18,660 nt of DNA from DATLRC01 sp035478435 (GCA_035478435.1 DATIJT010000006.1:1-18660), one strand, 5' to 3'. Shown: positions 7,085-14,776, counted from the stretch's first letter. Made by a program: numbers and translations. Notes: a model not told the origin generated them from the sequence alone.

Positions 7085-7420
7085 TCATCTTGGTTCATCT
7101 TTCATTTTTATGACTCTGGCCTCAAGTTCATTCATAGCTTTTTTAAAAGAAGCTTCGGGGTCTAATTGCAACAGTTTATAAAGAATAAGGATTGACCACA
7201 TGAGATCATTCAGCTCGTGTTCTACTTTGGGTATTGCATCGTTAATGTCGCGGCGATTACGTACTGCCATAATTAATTTCATTAAGTCACCAACATCACC
7301 GACCAATCCATCGACGTAGTCATTTAAGTCCCAGGTTTCGCGGCCTTTTTTACGATTATAATCGTCATAGTGGTTAGCAATGACAAGGGCGCGCTTTTGT
7401 AAGTCTTTCAAATCACTCAT
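7085..7420 (-). CDS. MazG-like nucleotide pyrophosphohydrolase family protein
   Basis: This 111-residue all-alpha protein has the length of single-domain MazG-like enzymes, which cleave NTPs or dNTPs to monophosphates. The motif region reads VGDVGDLMKLIM and then VEHELNDLMWSILILYKLL. The second half keeps the ExxD pair (HELND), while the first EExxE appears as GDVGD, so metal binding may be altered and activity is uncertain. The N-terminus (LQKRALVIANHYDDYN) fits the first family helix. The ATG shares its A with the TAA of the upstream nuclease gene (TAATG) and is preceded by AAGAGG, which indicates translational coupling. An inactive regulator is the main alternative. Confidence 0.78.
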   Translation of the reverse strand: MSDLKDLQKRALVIANHYDDYNRKKGRETWDLNDYVDGLVGDVGDLMKLIMAVRNRRDINDAIPKVEHELNDLMWSILILYKLLQLDPEASFKKAMNELEARVIKMKDEPR

Positions 7421-8016
7421 TATCGCCTCTTCTTGACATTCTGCCTCTGTTTTGCTAACATTTTATTATCACCATGACCAGACAAGCCTAAGGTTTCGAC
7501 CGACCGCCTACGCTGGTCTTTTTTATACTCCAGCGATTGCCTTAGCAAGTCAACACGAACTATGACAGGCAGAAATTTGCCAAGCAATTGTGAATAGTTT
7601 TTGTTAGGCACAAAAATGTGTGCTAGTTTGCCTTTTTCGGTTAAGTATTCACTAAGGCACGTAAAATCGCCATCGCCACTAACCAAAATAGCCTGGTCAT
7701 AACGATCATAAACTTTGGCAGCGGCATAAAGCACTAACTCAGCGTCAACATTTCCTTTAACGGCAATTTTTCCGTTAGCCTTATATTGGGTGGTTGGCTT
7801 AAGGATTAAATGGTAGCCCATATCCTGTAGTCGATCGTAAAGCAGCTCGTTACCAGCTAATTGACCGATAAACAGATACGCTTTGCTGACACTATATTTA
7901 TTTTTTAAGTAGAGGCGGAATTTGGCGAAATCCAATTTCCAGCCCGCACTTTGCACACCAAGATTCAAATTTTGGCTATCAATGAACGCGTAGACAATTG
8001 GGACTATTTTTTTCAT
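7420..8016 (-). CDS. NYN domain (LabA/DUF88-type) putative RNase
   Basis: This 198-residue protein has an NYN domain of the PIN-like nuclease superfamily, expected to cut RNA with a metal ion held by conserved Asp residues. Visible motifs are YAFIDSQNLNL (D13), KGNVDAELVL (D91) and LVSGDGDF (D115, D117), so the acidic site looks intact. The last roughly 35 residues are very basic (KKDQRRRS, KQRQNVKKRR), which suggests nucleic acid contact. The start ATG overlaps the PheS stop as ATGA, and the stop touches the MazG start. Placement inside the pheS-pheT cluster is unusual and suggests a link to tRNA or translation quality control, which is inference. Confidence 0.88.
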   Translation of the reverse strand: MKKIVPIVYAFIDSQNLNLGVQSAGWKLDFAKFRLYLKNKYSVSKAYLFIGQLAGNELLYDRLQDMGYHLILKPTTQYKANGKIAVKGNVDAELVLYAAAKVYDRYDQAILVSGDGDFTCLSEYLTEKGKLAHIFVPNKNYSQLLGKFLPVIVRVDLLRQSLEYKKDQRRRSVETLGLSGHGDNKMLAKQRQNVKKRR

Positions 8017-9050
8017 ACAAATTGCCTCAAGAAGTCTAGTTTGCCGCTTTCGAAGTGGCGGATGTCTTCTATGCCGTACTTCATCATCACCAGGCGTTCA
8101 ATGCCGCCGCCCCAGGCGAAGCCGGTGTAAACTTCGGGGTCAATGCCGGCCAGGTGCAGCACGTTCGGGTGGATGAGGCCGCAACCGAGCAGTTCTATCC
8201 AGCCGGTATACGAACAGACATTGCAGCCTTTTTTGTCGCAAAACGGGCAGCTTAGGGCGAATTCAAAACTCGGTTCGGTGAACGGAAAATAGAAAGGCTG
8301 GGTTTTGACTTCCAAGTCCTTTTGGTAATACTCTTGCAAAAAAGTCTTAAGCGTGGCGATCAGGTGGCCGGCATGGATGCCTTTGTCAACATAGACGCCT
8401 TCTAGCTGGTAAAACGTATGTTCGTGGCGGGCGTCGAGGTCTTCGTTACGGAAAACCCGGCCGGGGATGACGACACTTATGGGGTGGCCGGCTTCTAAGT
8501 TTGGTTTCAGGGCTTGGAGCACCCGGTTTTGCATGGTCGAAGTGTGGGCTGGCGCGATCAGGCCTTCGGTGGTCATGAAAGTATCGTAATCGTCGCGCGC
8601 CGGGTGGTTTTCGGGGAAGTTCAGGCTAGAGAACATATGGTAATCGTCGTCCAGCAGCCGGCTTTCCACGGCCGTGAAGCCCATGCGGTAAAAGATGTCG
8701 AGCACCGCGTCGAGTTCAGCCATCAGCGGGTGCTGGCTGCCGACTTCGGGACTTAATAGGCGCGGCCTTTTATCGGCCGGCACATTAACATCAAACGGGG
8801 CGGTCACGTCTATTGGCGGTAAAGCCTCGGCTTGGTCGGCTTGGTCATTTATAAGCTGCTGTAGTTCAGACTTAAGGTCATTGATTTCTTTGCCAAAATT
8901 AGCCCGCTCACCCTCCGGCAAGTTGGGGATTTCGGCGTAAAGCGCCCGCAGTTCGACAGCCTTTAAGATGTCGGCTTTATTTTCCAGCTCTTCCAGGCGG
9001 TCTTTAAGCAGCTCGGCAACTTCAGCAACTTTGGGGTTTTGATAATTCAT
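8013..9050 (-). CDS. pheS: Phenylalanyl-tRNA synthetase alpha subunit
   Basis: This 345-residue class II synthetase catalytic subunit is of normal length. Residues 1 to about 75 form the N-terminal coiled-coil that contacts tRNA. Motif 2 is seen in GRVFRNEDLDARHEHTFYQL (197-216), the Phe-pocket region in PFTEPSFEF, and motif 3 in GFAWGGGIERL (310-320). A small Cys4 element, CPFC and CNVC (C268, C271, C276, C279), occurs just before GWIELLGCG, as in a subset of bacterial PheS proteins. It is the first gene of a six-gene coupled cluster and has a strong extended -10 promoter 7 bases before its ATG. Confidence 0.97.
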   Translation of the reverse strand: MNYQNPKVAEVAELLKDRLEELENKADILKAVELRALYAEIPNLPEGERANFGKEINDLKSELQQLINDQADQAEALPPIDVTAPFDVNVPADKRPRLLSPEVGSQHPLMAELDAVLDIFYRMGFTAVESRLLDDDYHMFSSLNFPENHPARDDYDTFMTTEGLIAPAHTSTMQNRVLQALKPNLEAGHPISVVIPGRVFRNEDLDARHEHTFYQLEGVYVDKGIHAGHLIATLKTFLQEYYQKDLEVKTQPFYFPFTEPSFEFALSCPFCDKKGCNVCSYTGWIELLGCGLIHPNVLHLAGIDPEVYTGFAWGGGIERLVMMKYGIEDIRHFESGKLDFLRQFV

Positions 9051-9057
9051 TAGTGTA

Positions 9058-9066
9058 ATTATAACA
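9058..9066 (-). promoter_or_regulatory. Extended -10 promoter of the pheS operon, leaderless type
   Basis: On the minus strand the sequence reads TGT-TATAAT (9066-9058), a consensus -10 with the extended TG, ending 7 bases before the pheS ATG at 9050. There is no convincing -35 and no Shine-Dalgarno. I see no T-box or Phe-rich leader peptide, so attenuation of the classic type is not evident. Confidence 0.6.
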
Positions 9067-9157
9067 AGCGCTTAGAATAATGCAGTTGGTTTAGATAATT
9101 TTGACAAAACGCCGTATAATTATATGGCACAGAAACTTATTTAATAGTGATATCAAT

Positions 9158-9904
9158 ATGGCTAGACATGAATTGTTACATGAACCTGTTCCTGGGGCTT
9201 CTGCCCTAGGCGAATTAGCTTATGGCTACCCGCTTCAAGACTTAAAACCTGATCCTGTAGCCACTTTTGGGGGTTTCGAATTTACGTATGGCTCGTCTTT
9301 GGCCGGAGCCTCACAAGCTTTTCAGCAGCTGGCCGCTGAACTGACCTCGGGCGAAGTCTCTTGCGATGCCCAGACACGGGTAGAGCCAGGGCGCCTTTAT
9401 ACCTTTACTCATGCTAACCCTACTGTCAGACACTACTTATTTAGTGCCTTTATTAATAGAATTCAGGCGGCTAGGCCGGAACTTTATGATGCCATTGCTT
9501 ACGTCGAAGCTCTTAACGCCACCAAAATGCCGCAATATCTAAAGCATCCGATCATAATTCTGGAAGGTTTGTTCGATGACCTAGAGACTACCGATCTTGA
9601 TCCCGAACCCAATGTCCGGGCCCGCACCAGTTTGGGCTACTTCACGGGCTTCTTAGACTTTGTTCGCTACGACAGGCCGATATTAGTAGTCAGCTCTAGA
9701 TTGTCCTTCGGAGAAGAAGTAGTCCCCGAAGTAGACCGTTTAGATCCTGGTGGGCTAGCGGCTCCATTGTTAAGAACCTTATTAGGCAACGGCGCTGATT
9801 TATCTTTGCCGCCCCCTATACCTTTGCTAAGAAAAGTACCAACTACAGTTTCCGAAATAGCAAAAGCAAAGGCAGAACCAGTGCCCGGCCAGACGGCTTC
9901 CTAA
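9158..9904 (+). CDS. Hypothetical protein, divergent from pheS
   Basis: I do not recognise this 248-residue protein. It starts MARHELLHEPVPGASALGEL, has no signal peptide or clear membrane segment, and has a mixed central region (PIIILEGLFDDL, RPILVVSSRLSFGEE) suggestive of alternating beta and alpha elements. The C-terminus is Pro/Ala/Lys-rich and probably disordered. A TTG at 9101 could extend the frame by 19 residues, but the extension would overlap the TATAAT at 9115-9120, so the ATG at 9158 is preferred. No Shine-Dalgarno is visible. The next gene downstream on the same strand is another unknown, so the two may work together, but this is only position. Confidence 0.72.
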   Translation: MARHELLHEPVPGASALGELAYGYPLQDLKPDPVATFGGFEFTYGSSLAGASQAFQQLAAELTSGEVSCDAQTRVEPGRLYTFTHANPTVRHYLFSAFINRIQAARPELYDAIAYVEALNATKMPQYLKHPIIILEGLFDDLETTDLDPEPNVRARTSLGYFTGFLDFVRYDRPILVVSSRLSFGEEVVPEVDRLDPGGLAAPLLRTLLGNGADLSLPPPIPLLRKVPTTVSEIAKAKAEPVPGQTAS

Positions 9905-9933
9905 ATACGCAGGCCTTAAATTTAAATTAAAAG

Positions 9934-9962
9934 TTGTATTGATAAAATTTGGGGCGTAGACT
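9934..9962 (+). promoter_or_regulatory. Possible promoter for the 9998 gene
   Basis: TTGTAT (9934-9939), a 17-base spacer and TAGACT (9957-9962) lie in the 93-base gap. This would give a leader of about 29 bases. The match is moderate. Confidence 0.35.
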
Positions 9963-9997
9963 GAGCTTAAAGAGCATAAACGTAATGGGGCGAAGGC

Positions 9998-10414
9998 ATG
10001 GCGGCTGAAGCGGGCATTGAAAAAGTTTTTACAGATTTAGAAACTCCACAACCGCTTTTAGGACCCCTAGAAATCCAACCAGGCCATATAGTTAAACTCA
10101 CCCGCCGTGATGAGGTCGGCGGGCAGATAGGACGGACTATGCGTGGCAAAGTCTTGTTGACGCCCCACTCTATTGTCGCTTGTGAAAGCGGTTTACGAGT
10201 ACTACCCCACTACTACATCGGCGAAGTGGCGATCAGGCAAGATGACGGCTCATACACCGACCCTAAAAAACAGCCGCAGCCGGATCTAATTTTCCTGCCT
10301 AAAAGCAAAGACTTTCAACTTGAAAGTATTGAAGGCATGGAGCAAAGCGAACGAATCTTATCTTTGGTAATGCCGCGGCCATCGCCTACGGCTATAGACC
10401 TAGCCGTAAGTTAG
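9998..10414 (+). CDS. Hypothetical protein
   Basis: I do not recognise this 138-residue soluble protein. It begins MAAEAGIEKVFTDLETPQPL and appears rich in short beta strands (GHIVKLTRRDEVGG, GKVLLTPHSIVACESG, YYIGEVAIRQDDGSY). There is no signal peptide, transmembrane helix or cysteine cluster. A GAAGG immediately before the ATG could act as a poorly spaced ribosome site. It lies between another unknown gene and yajQ, all on the plus strand. Codon use looks like its neighbours, with no sign of transfer. Confidence 0.7.
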   Translation: MAAEAGIEKVFTDLETPQPLLGPLEIQPGHIVKLTRRDEVGGQIGRTMRGKVLLTPHSIVACESGLRVLPHYYIGEVAIRQDDGSYTDPKKQPQPDLIFLPKSKDFQLESIEGMEQSERILSLVMPRPSPTAIDLAVS

Positions 10415-10435
10415 ATTATCTGCTTAGATAGACCC

Positions 10436-10933
10436 ATGCCAAACTTTTCTTTTGATGTGGTCAGCGACTATGACAAAGCCGAGATGAACAATGTCTTTGA
10501 CCAAACGCTGCGTGAGATCCAAAACCGCTATGATTTTAAAAATACGCCGGCGGCTATGGAGTGGCTGAACGGCGATAAGACGGGCTTAAAAGTTACTGGC
10601 AACGGCGAGTGGCAAATCGAGGCCATTTTGGATATTGTGCGCAAAAAGCTAGCTGCTAGAAACCAAAGCCAGAAAGTGCTAGATACATCTCGCGAAGTCG
10701 TCGAAAGTAACCTAAAAACTGGCAAAGAAGTGCCATTTAAACAAGGTCTCGACCAAGACAAATCCAAGAAGATTACAAGCTTGATTCGTGACAAGTATCC
10801 TAAAGTCAAAACCCAAATCCAGGGCGACGCCGTGCGCGTCATGAGCGCCAGCAAAGACGACCTGCAAGCCGTCATGCAACTCCTCAAAGCCCAGGACTTC
10901 GACTTTCCATTAAGCTTTACGAATTACCGCTAG
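10436..10933 (+). CDS. yajQ: YajQ family nucleotide-binding protein
   Basis: This 165-residue protein has the full family length. The family (DUF520) has two ferredoxin-like halves; members bind nucleotides or nucleic acid, and some bind cyclic di-GMP and affect transcription. The diagnostic N-terminus FSFDVVSDYDKAEMNNVFDQ is present, followed by REIQNRYDFK and the C-terminal RVMSASKDDLQAVMQLLK and FDFPLSFTNYR. Its exact role here is unknown. A TAGATA ends 5 bases before the ATG and may be a leaderless -10, but no -35 supports it. The stop overlaps by 17 bases the 3' end of the convergent gene on the other strand, with no room for a terminator. Confidence 0.95.
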   Translation: MPNFSFDVVSDYDKAEMNNVFDQTLREIQNRYDFKNTPAAMEWLNGDKTGLKVTGNGEWQIEAILDIVRKKLAARNQSQKVLDTSREVVESNLKTGKEVPFKQGLDQDKSKKITSLIRDKYPKVKTQIQGDAVRVMSASKDDLQAVMQLLKAQDFDFPLSFTNYR

Positions 10934-11429
10934 GGTCAGGCATTTCTGCCCTTAATATAGTGAGACTTTGGGCTAGTTCTGGGTAGTCATCGGGCTTACC
11001 GGCCGCCCATTCTAGAGCCGGTAAGGGAGCATAGTAGTATGCTGGGCGAGGATCAACTTCCCTCACACTGCCGACAAGGCAATGATCAGTTAAATACCCC
11101 ATAATTGGGGAGAAAGCTTTATCGTTACTGTAGCCCATTGCTTCAAGAAGCAGCCGACGGTTCGGGCGGTTAAGCGTTAAAACTAAAGCCGCTAAATGAT
11201 TCACGAGTGGCCGCTTGTCGCGAAGTTTTGGCTCCAATAAAATAGCCGCCTGCTGGGCAAACTGTTCCTGCTGCTTTTCTTCTTCGCTCTTTCTTCCTTC
11301 GTTATCATCTTTATGGGCTTTAACTATTCCAAGCGCCACCAAGAAAGCCATTACGCTTCCCGTAGCAATAACCAGCTCTTTTTTGGGCGGCAGGTGCCAG
11401 GCTGTTTTACTCTCTTTAGAGTTTGACAT
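10917..11429 (-). CDS. Hypothetical protein with one N-terminal membrane helix
   Basis: I do not recognise this 170-residue protein. After MSNSKESKTA it has one hydrophobic segment at about residues 19-36 (LVIATGSVMAFLVALGIV), then a highly charged stretch (DDNEGRKSEEEKQQEQ) likely to be a helical linker. The soluble C-terminal part (about 65-170) contains RPLVNHLAALVLTLNRPNRR and a Pro-rich tail. An upstream in-frame start at 11465 would overlap the -35 of a strong promoter, so the ATG at 11429, 7 bases after a TATAAT, is preferred. The gene is convergent with yajQ and divergent from the glycosidase gene. Confidence 0.75.
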   Translation of the reverse strand: MSNSKESKTAWHLPPKKELVIATGSVMAFLVALGIVKAHKDDNEGRKSEEEKQQEQFAQQAAILLEPKLRDKRPLVNHLAALVLTLNRPNRRLLLEAMGYSNDKAFSPIMGYLTDHCLVGSVREVDPRPAYYYAPLPALEWAAGKPDDYPELAQSLTILRAEMPDPSGNS

Positions 11430-11436
11430 AAAAATT

Positions 11437-11465
11437 ATTATAAAATTTTTTTCTTTATGTAACAA
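11437..11465 (-). promoter_or_regulatory. Strong leaderless promoter of the 11429 gene
   Basis: On the minus strand, TTGTTA (11465-11460), a 17-base spacer and TATAAT (11442-11437) are followed by 7 bases and the ATG. Transcription would start at or beside the A of ATG. This is one of the clearest promoters in the window. Confidence 0.7.
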
Positions 11466-11479
11466 TCCTTAAGGTGCGC

Positions 11480-11485
11480 TATACT
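11480..11485 (+). promoter_or_regulatory. -10 element of the glycosidase gene
   Basis: TATACT ends 9 bases before the preferred ATG at 11495. No good -35 is seen. Its position argues against the upstream GTG start at 11474, which lies before the promoter element. Confidence 0.4.
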
Positions 11486-11494
11486 TTTAAGCAT

Positions 11495-12826
11495 ATGCCT
11501 AAAGCTCAACCAGCTCCCGAACCTGACCTGCGGCAGAAAGCCCAAAATGTGCTATACATCAACGACTGCGGCAATTACACCATGCCGACGCATGGGCTTT
11601 ACCCACACCAGTGGCTGTGGGACAGCTGTTTTATAGCCATTGGGCTCCGCCATCTGGATGTGGAGCGGGCTAAAATGGAAATCTTGAGCTTGCTGCGCGG
11701 CCAATGGAGCAACGGTATGCTGCCGAACATTATTTTCCGCGACGACCCGGCTTTCAGGATCGACCGCAACGCTTGGCGTAGCTGGCTGAGCCCATTCGCG
11801 CCGCGGGATGTCATGACCACAGGCATTACCCAACCGCCGATGTTAGCTGAAGCTATCGTCAGAATTGGCGAAAAGATGGAGTGGCCGGAACGCCGACTAT
11901 GGTACCGCATGGTCTGGCCGGCGCTGCTGGCTTATCACGAATGGATGTACCATGAGCGCGACCCGCACGGCGAAGGCCTGGTGCTGCAAATCCACCCCTG
12001 GGAAGTTGGCCTAGACAACACCCCGCCCTGGATGGCCGAGCTGCACGAACACCAGCTGCCTACCTGGATAAGCGTGGTCCAGCGCCTGAAGTTGGACCGT
12101 TTTCTGGGCCTGTTCCGACGCGACCACTCGGTACCCATCGATGAGCGGTTTTCGACTATTGAGGCCCTAGGTATGTTCAGTGTCCAGCGACGTTTGCGGC
12201 GCAAAGCTTATGATATTGATAAAATCCTGGACCATTCCCTGTTCGCCATAGAGGACCTGAACTTTAATAGTATTTTGGTGCGGGCTAACCATCACCTCAA
12301 GCACATCGCTACTAGTTTGCGTGAGGACTTGCCCGAAGAGCTAGAGAAGCGCATGGAGCTAACCGAAAAGGCTTTCGAAGAACTGTGGGACCCCTACTCC
12401 ACACAATATTATTCGCGTGATTTCATCACCCACAAACTGCTAAAAGTGCCGAGCATCGCTACCCTTTTAACGCTTTACAGCGGCGTTATACCCCACGAGC
12501 GGGCGGCTTTGCTAGTCAAGCAGCTCGAAAACTCACACGCTTTTGGCCCTGGCTACCCGGTACCGAGCGTACCGGTGAATTCATTCTGGTTTAATTCTAA
12601 GCTTTACTGGCAAGGCCCAGCCTGGGTGAATACTAACTGGCTGATAATCGACGGCCTGAGGCGCTACGGTTTCCACGACCACGCCGACGCTTTGCGGGAA
12701 AGCACGCTGGAAATGGTGGAAAAATCCGGCTTTTCGGAGTATTTTGACCCCATCACCGGCGCGGCCGCTGGCGCCGACAACTTTAGCTGGACCGCCGCCC
12801 TAGTACTTGATTTATTGAAGAAATAA
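11495..12826 (+). CDS. GH63-like glycoside hydrolase (mannosylglycerate hydrolase/glucosidase type)
   Basis: This 443-residue protein fits an (alpha/alpha)6-barrel enzyme of the GH63 group, which includes mannosylglycerate or glucosylglycerate hydrolases and alpha-glucosidases. Landmarks are HQWLWDSCFIAIGL (38-51), HPWEVGLDNTPPW (167-179) with D174 as the likely general acid, KLYWQGPAWVNTNW, and SEYFDPITG with E415 as the likely base, followed by NFSWTAALVLDLL. There is no signal peptide, so it acts in the cytoplasm. The length equals the catalytic domain alone. Substrate cannot be fixed; compatible-solute glucosides or mannosides and short alpha-glucans are candidates. The ATG at 11495 is chosen over the GTG at 11474 because of the -10 position. 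The next gene's promoter lies inside its 3' end. Confidence 0.85.
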   Translation: MPKAQPAPEPDLRQKAQNVLYINDCGNYTMPTHGLYPHQWLWDSCFIAIGLRHLDVERAKMEILSLLRGQWSNGMLPNIIFRDDPAFRIDRNAWRSWLSPFAPRDVMTTGITQPPMLAEAIVRIGEKMEWPERRLWYRMVWPALLAYHEWMYHERDPHGEGLVLQIHPWEVGLDNTPPWMAELHEHQLPTWISVVQRLKLDRFLGLFRRDHSVPIDERFSTIEALGMFSVQRRLRRKAYDIDKILDHSLFAIEDLNFNSILVRANHHLKHIATSLREDLPEELEKRMELTEKAFEELWDPYSTQYYSRDFITHKLLKVPSIATLLTLYSGVIPHERAALLVKQLENSHAFGPGYPVPSVPVNSFWFNSKLYWQGPAWVNTNWLIIDGLRRYGFHDHADALRESTLEMVEKSGFSEYFDPITGAAAGADNFSWTAALVLDLLKK

Positions 12827-12835
12827 GTTTATAAT
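12807..12835 (+). promoter_or_regulatory. Promoter of the 12860 gene
   Basis: TTGATT (12807-12812), exactly 17 bases, and TATAAT (12830-12835) start within the last codons of the glycosidase gene. The leader of about 18 bases contains the AAGGAG at 12849-12854, 5 bases before the ATG. Confidence 0.65.
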
Positions 12836-12859
12836 CTGCCATCTAACTAAGGAGTTGTG

Positions 12860-13618
12860 ATGGCGGAGTACGGCCACGGCGTATTTTACCCAGCCGAACT
12901 TTCGGAGCTGGAAGTCAGACATTTATTGTATCTTAGCCAAACCGACGTCACCAAAGACCCTGATCTTGGCCTGCAATATGCCGTCGCGGCTTATGATAAA
13001 GCCTTGCAGCCGGAAGTGGCCGCCAGCGACCCAACGGCCGCCGGCGAAGCCGCCGCCAAAGCCGGCTTCCGTTCCGAACAGCTCAATTATGCGGCTAACG
13101 TAGTTAGCAAGTGGTTCGAGCGATCTCATGAAGCGCTCCAGGCTGATGACCCAAAAACCAAACGCGAAAGAGTGGCTACGTATATACTGGAAGGCCGGGC
13201 TTGGGGATTGGATGTTCTTAAAGGCTCAGGTAACCGTGAACTACTCGACAGAGCTCTACTTGCTTTCTTCTTAGGAGAGCAGATAGTTCAAGAGCAACAC
13301 CACGGCGGTATTTTTGACTGGGACCCTTACGCCGCCATGCTGAAATGTCATGACGCGACCTTTGAGGCCATGTTCGGCAAAGGGCGGCGGGCAGCCCGGT
13401 TTGCTATTTCGGCGATGGGGCGCAGCCTGACTGCCCTACCTGAAAACGCTAATACCCCAAACCAACTGGCTACAATTCCTAGAATGACCAAAAAGGACAT
13501 TAAATTTAATTCTAAACATACTTTAATTGGCCTCGCCGCCTTGTTCCTGGCAGTAACCAAGAAAATCAATTTCGCTCAGCCACTGCGCCGTAAGTTAGCT
13601 TTTAAAATACTGGGCTAA
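12860..13618 (+). CDS. Hypothetical alpha-helical protein
   Basis: I do not recognise this 252-residue protein. It is rich in Ala and mostly helical (YAVAAYDKAL, RALLAFFLGEQIVQEQ), a little like TPR-type solenoids, though no repeat is clear. A basic patch GKGRRAARF lies at about residues 173-181. A short hydrophobic stretch, HTLIGLAALFLAV (about 220-232), flanked by basic residues near the C-terminus, may be a membrane or interaction helix. The ATG at 12860 has a perfect AAGGAG at 5-base spacing; the GTG at 12857 is too close to it. Its stop abuts the rmuC stop on the other strand with no intervening base. Confidence 0.75.
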   Translation: MAEYGHGVFYPAELSELEVRHLLYLSQTDVTKDPDLGLQYAVAAYDKALQPEVAASDPTAAGEAAAKAGFRSEQLNYAANVVSKWFERSHEALQADDPKTKRERVATYILEGRAWGLDVLKGSGNRELLDRALLAFFLGEQIVQEQHHGGIFDWDPYAAMLKCHDATFEAMFGKGRRAARFAISAMGRSLTALPENANTPNQLATIPRMTKKDIKFNSKHTLIGLAALFLAVTKKINFAQPLRRKLAFKILG

Positions 13619-14692
13619 TTATTCTTCGTCACCATCGGTCGGGCGTTCGAGTAGCAGCGGTTCGACTTGGGGGTTGCCGCCGGCTATTTTGACGACGTCT
13701 TTGTCCACTTTGCCCAGCTCTTTGTGAGCGCTGTTAAAATGACCGACTGTCGCCCGCAGCGAATTGCCCAATCGGGCGAAATAGCCGTCAACGTTTTTGA
13801 GGTGTTTGCCTAATTGCTCCACGTTGTTGCGGATAAGCTCGGTGTCTTTTTGAATTTCTAGGCTATTAAGTCCTTGCGATACGATTTGCAGCATGGCGCT
13901 CAGCGTGCTGGGCCCGACCACCGTCACCCGTTTATCGACCGCTGCGTAGTGCATCAGGTCCCGGCCATTCACGCCACCTATGCCAACCTTGTTAGCCAGC
14001 AGGTCATAATAAATGGCCTCAGATGGGATGAACATCAGCGCCTGTTCCAGCGTGCCTTTCTTGGGCAGGATGTACTTGGCGGTTTCGTCTATCCGCTTTT
14101 TCAGATCTTCTTTGAAAATCTTTTCCAGGTTAGGGCGGTCTTCGGCCTTGGCCTCCACCAAACGGTTGTAGTTTTCTAAAGAGAATTTGCTGTCTATGGG
14201 CAATAATTTATCATCCAGTTTTATAACGGCGTCAACTATCAGGCCATCCCCTAGGCGGTACTGCAACTCAAAGGTGCCGGGGGGCAACATGTTTTCCAGG
14301 ATTTGTTTTAGGTAGAACTCGCCTAAAACACCGCGCTGTTTGGGGTTTTGCAATACGTTTTGCAGGCTTTTGAGTTCGTCGGCCACATCGACCACCCGCT
14401 TGTTGGTTTCGTCCAGTTTAGTCAGCCGGCCTGAGATGTCGGTAATAATCTTAGCCGATTGCTCAAACTGCCGCTGGATGCTTTCGCTGATGTGTTTTTG
14501 GCTTTTATCCAGCTTGTCGCTGATCCGGTCGTTCAGCGAATCTTTTAACTCCAGCACGCCTTTATTGAGCTCGGTAAGGTCGGCTTTGAGCATCTGGGCC
14601 GCGCCCTCATCGCTCTTGCCCTGCTTTTTGACGATCAAATAAAACAGCAGCGCCGCATTCAAAATCCCCAAAATAACAACTGCCCAAAGCAT
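13619..14692 (-). CDS. rmuC: RmuC family protein
   Basis: This 357-residue protein belongs to the RmuC family, thought to act in DNA recombination or limiting inversions at short repeats through a PD-(D/E)XK-like nuclease fold. One N-terminal membrane helix at about residues 2-20 (LWAVVILGILNAALLFYLIV) is followed by a long coiled coil (about 28-110). The conserved core begins at QRGVLGEFYLKQILENML, with LLPIDSKFSLENYNRL, ALMFIPSEAIYYDLL and VVGPSTLSAMLQIV. The tail is acidic. It has its own extended -10 promoter beside the ATG, and does not appear to depend on the upstream znu operon. Confidence 0.94.
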   Translation of the reverse strand: MLWAVVILGILNAALLFYLIVKKQGKSDEGAAQMLKADLTELNKGVLELKDSLNDRISDKLDKSQKHISESIQRQFEQSAKIITDISGRLTKLDETNKRVVDVADELKSLQNVLQNPKQRGVLGEFYLKQILENMLPPGTFELQYRLGDGLIVDAVIKLDDKLLPIDSKFSLENYNRLVEAKAEDRPNLEKIFKEDLKKRIDETAKYILPKKGTLEQALMFIPSEAIYYDLLANKVGIGGVNGRDLMHYAAVDKRVTVVGPSTLSAMLQIVSQGLNSLEIQKDTELIRNNVEQLGKHLKNVDGYFARLGNSLRATVGHFNSAHKELGKVDKDVVKIAGGNPQVEPLLLERPTDGDEE

Positions 14693-14698
14693 ACTTAT

Positions 14699-14707
14699 AT
14701 TCTAACA
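14699..14707 (-). promoter_or_regulatory. Extended -10 promoter of rmuC, leaderless type
   Basis: On the minus strand, TGT-TAGAAT (14707-14699) ends 6 bases before the rmuC ATG at 14692. There is no Shine-Dalgarno. The design matches that of the pheS promoter. Confidence 0.5.
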
Positions 14708-14776
14708 GCTCTTAAATAAAAGAGGTGGTCTGGCCCTATTCCTTTTTTGTCGGTTCATTCAATATATCTGCTAAAC

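Noticed and set aside
9101..9157. TTG start and TTGACA at 9101 for the 9158 gene
   Set aside because: TTGACA is only 8 bases from the TATAAT at 9115, so it is not a paired -35, and the extension would overlap the likely -10 box. The ATG at 9158 is preferred.
8595..9157. T-box or Phe attenuator before pheS
   Set aside because: The promoter sits 7 bases from the ATG, leaving no leader, and no T-box core sequence is seen.
11552..12204. Minus-strand ORFs opposite the glycosidase gene
   Set aside because: They are Arg/Ser-rich translations antisense to a well-supported enzyme, with no promoter.
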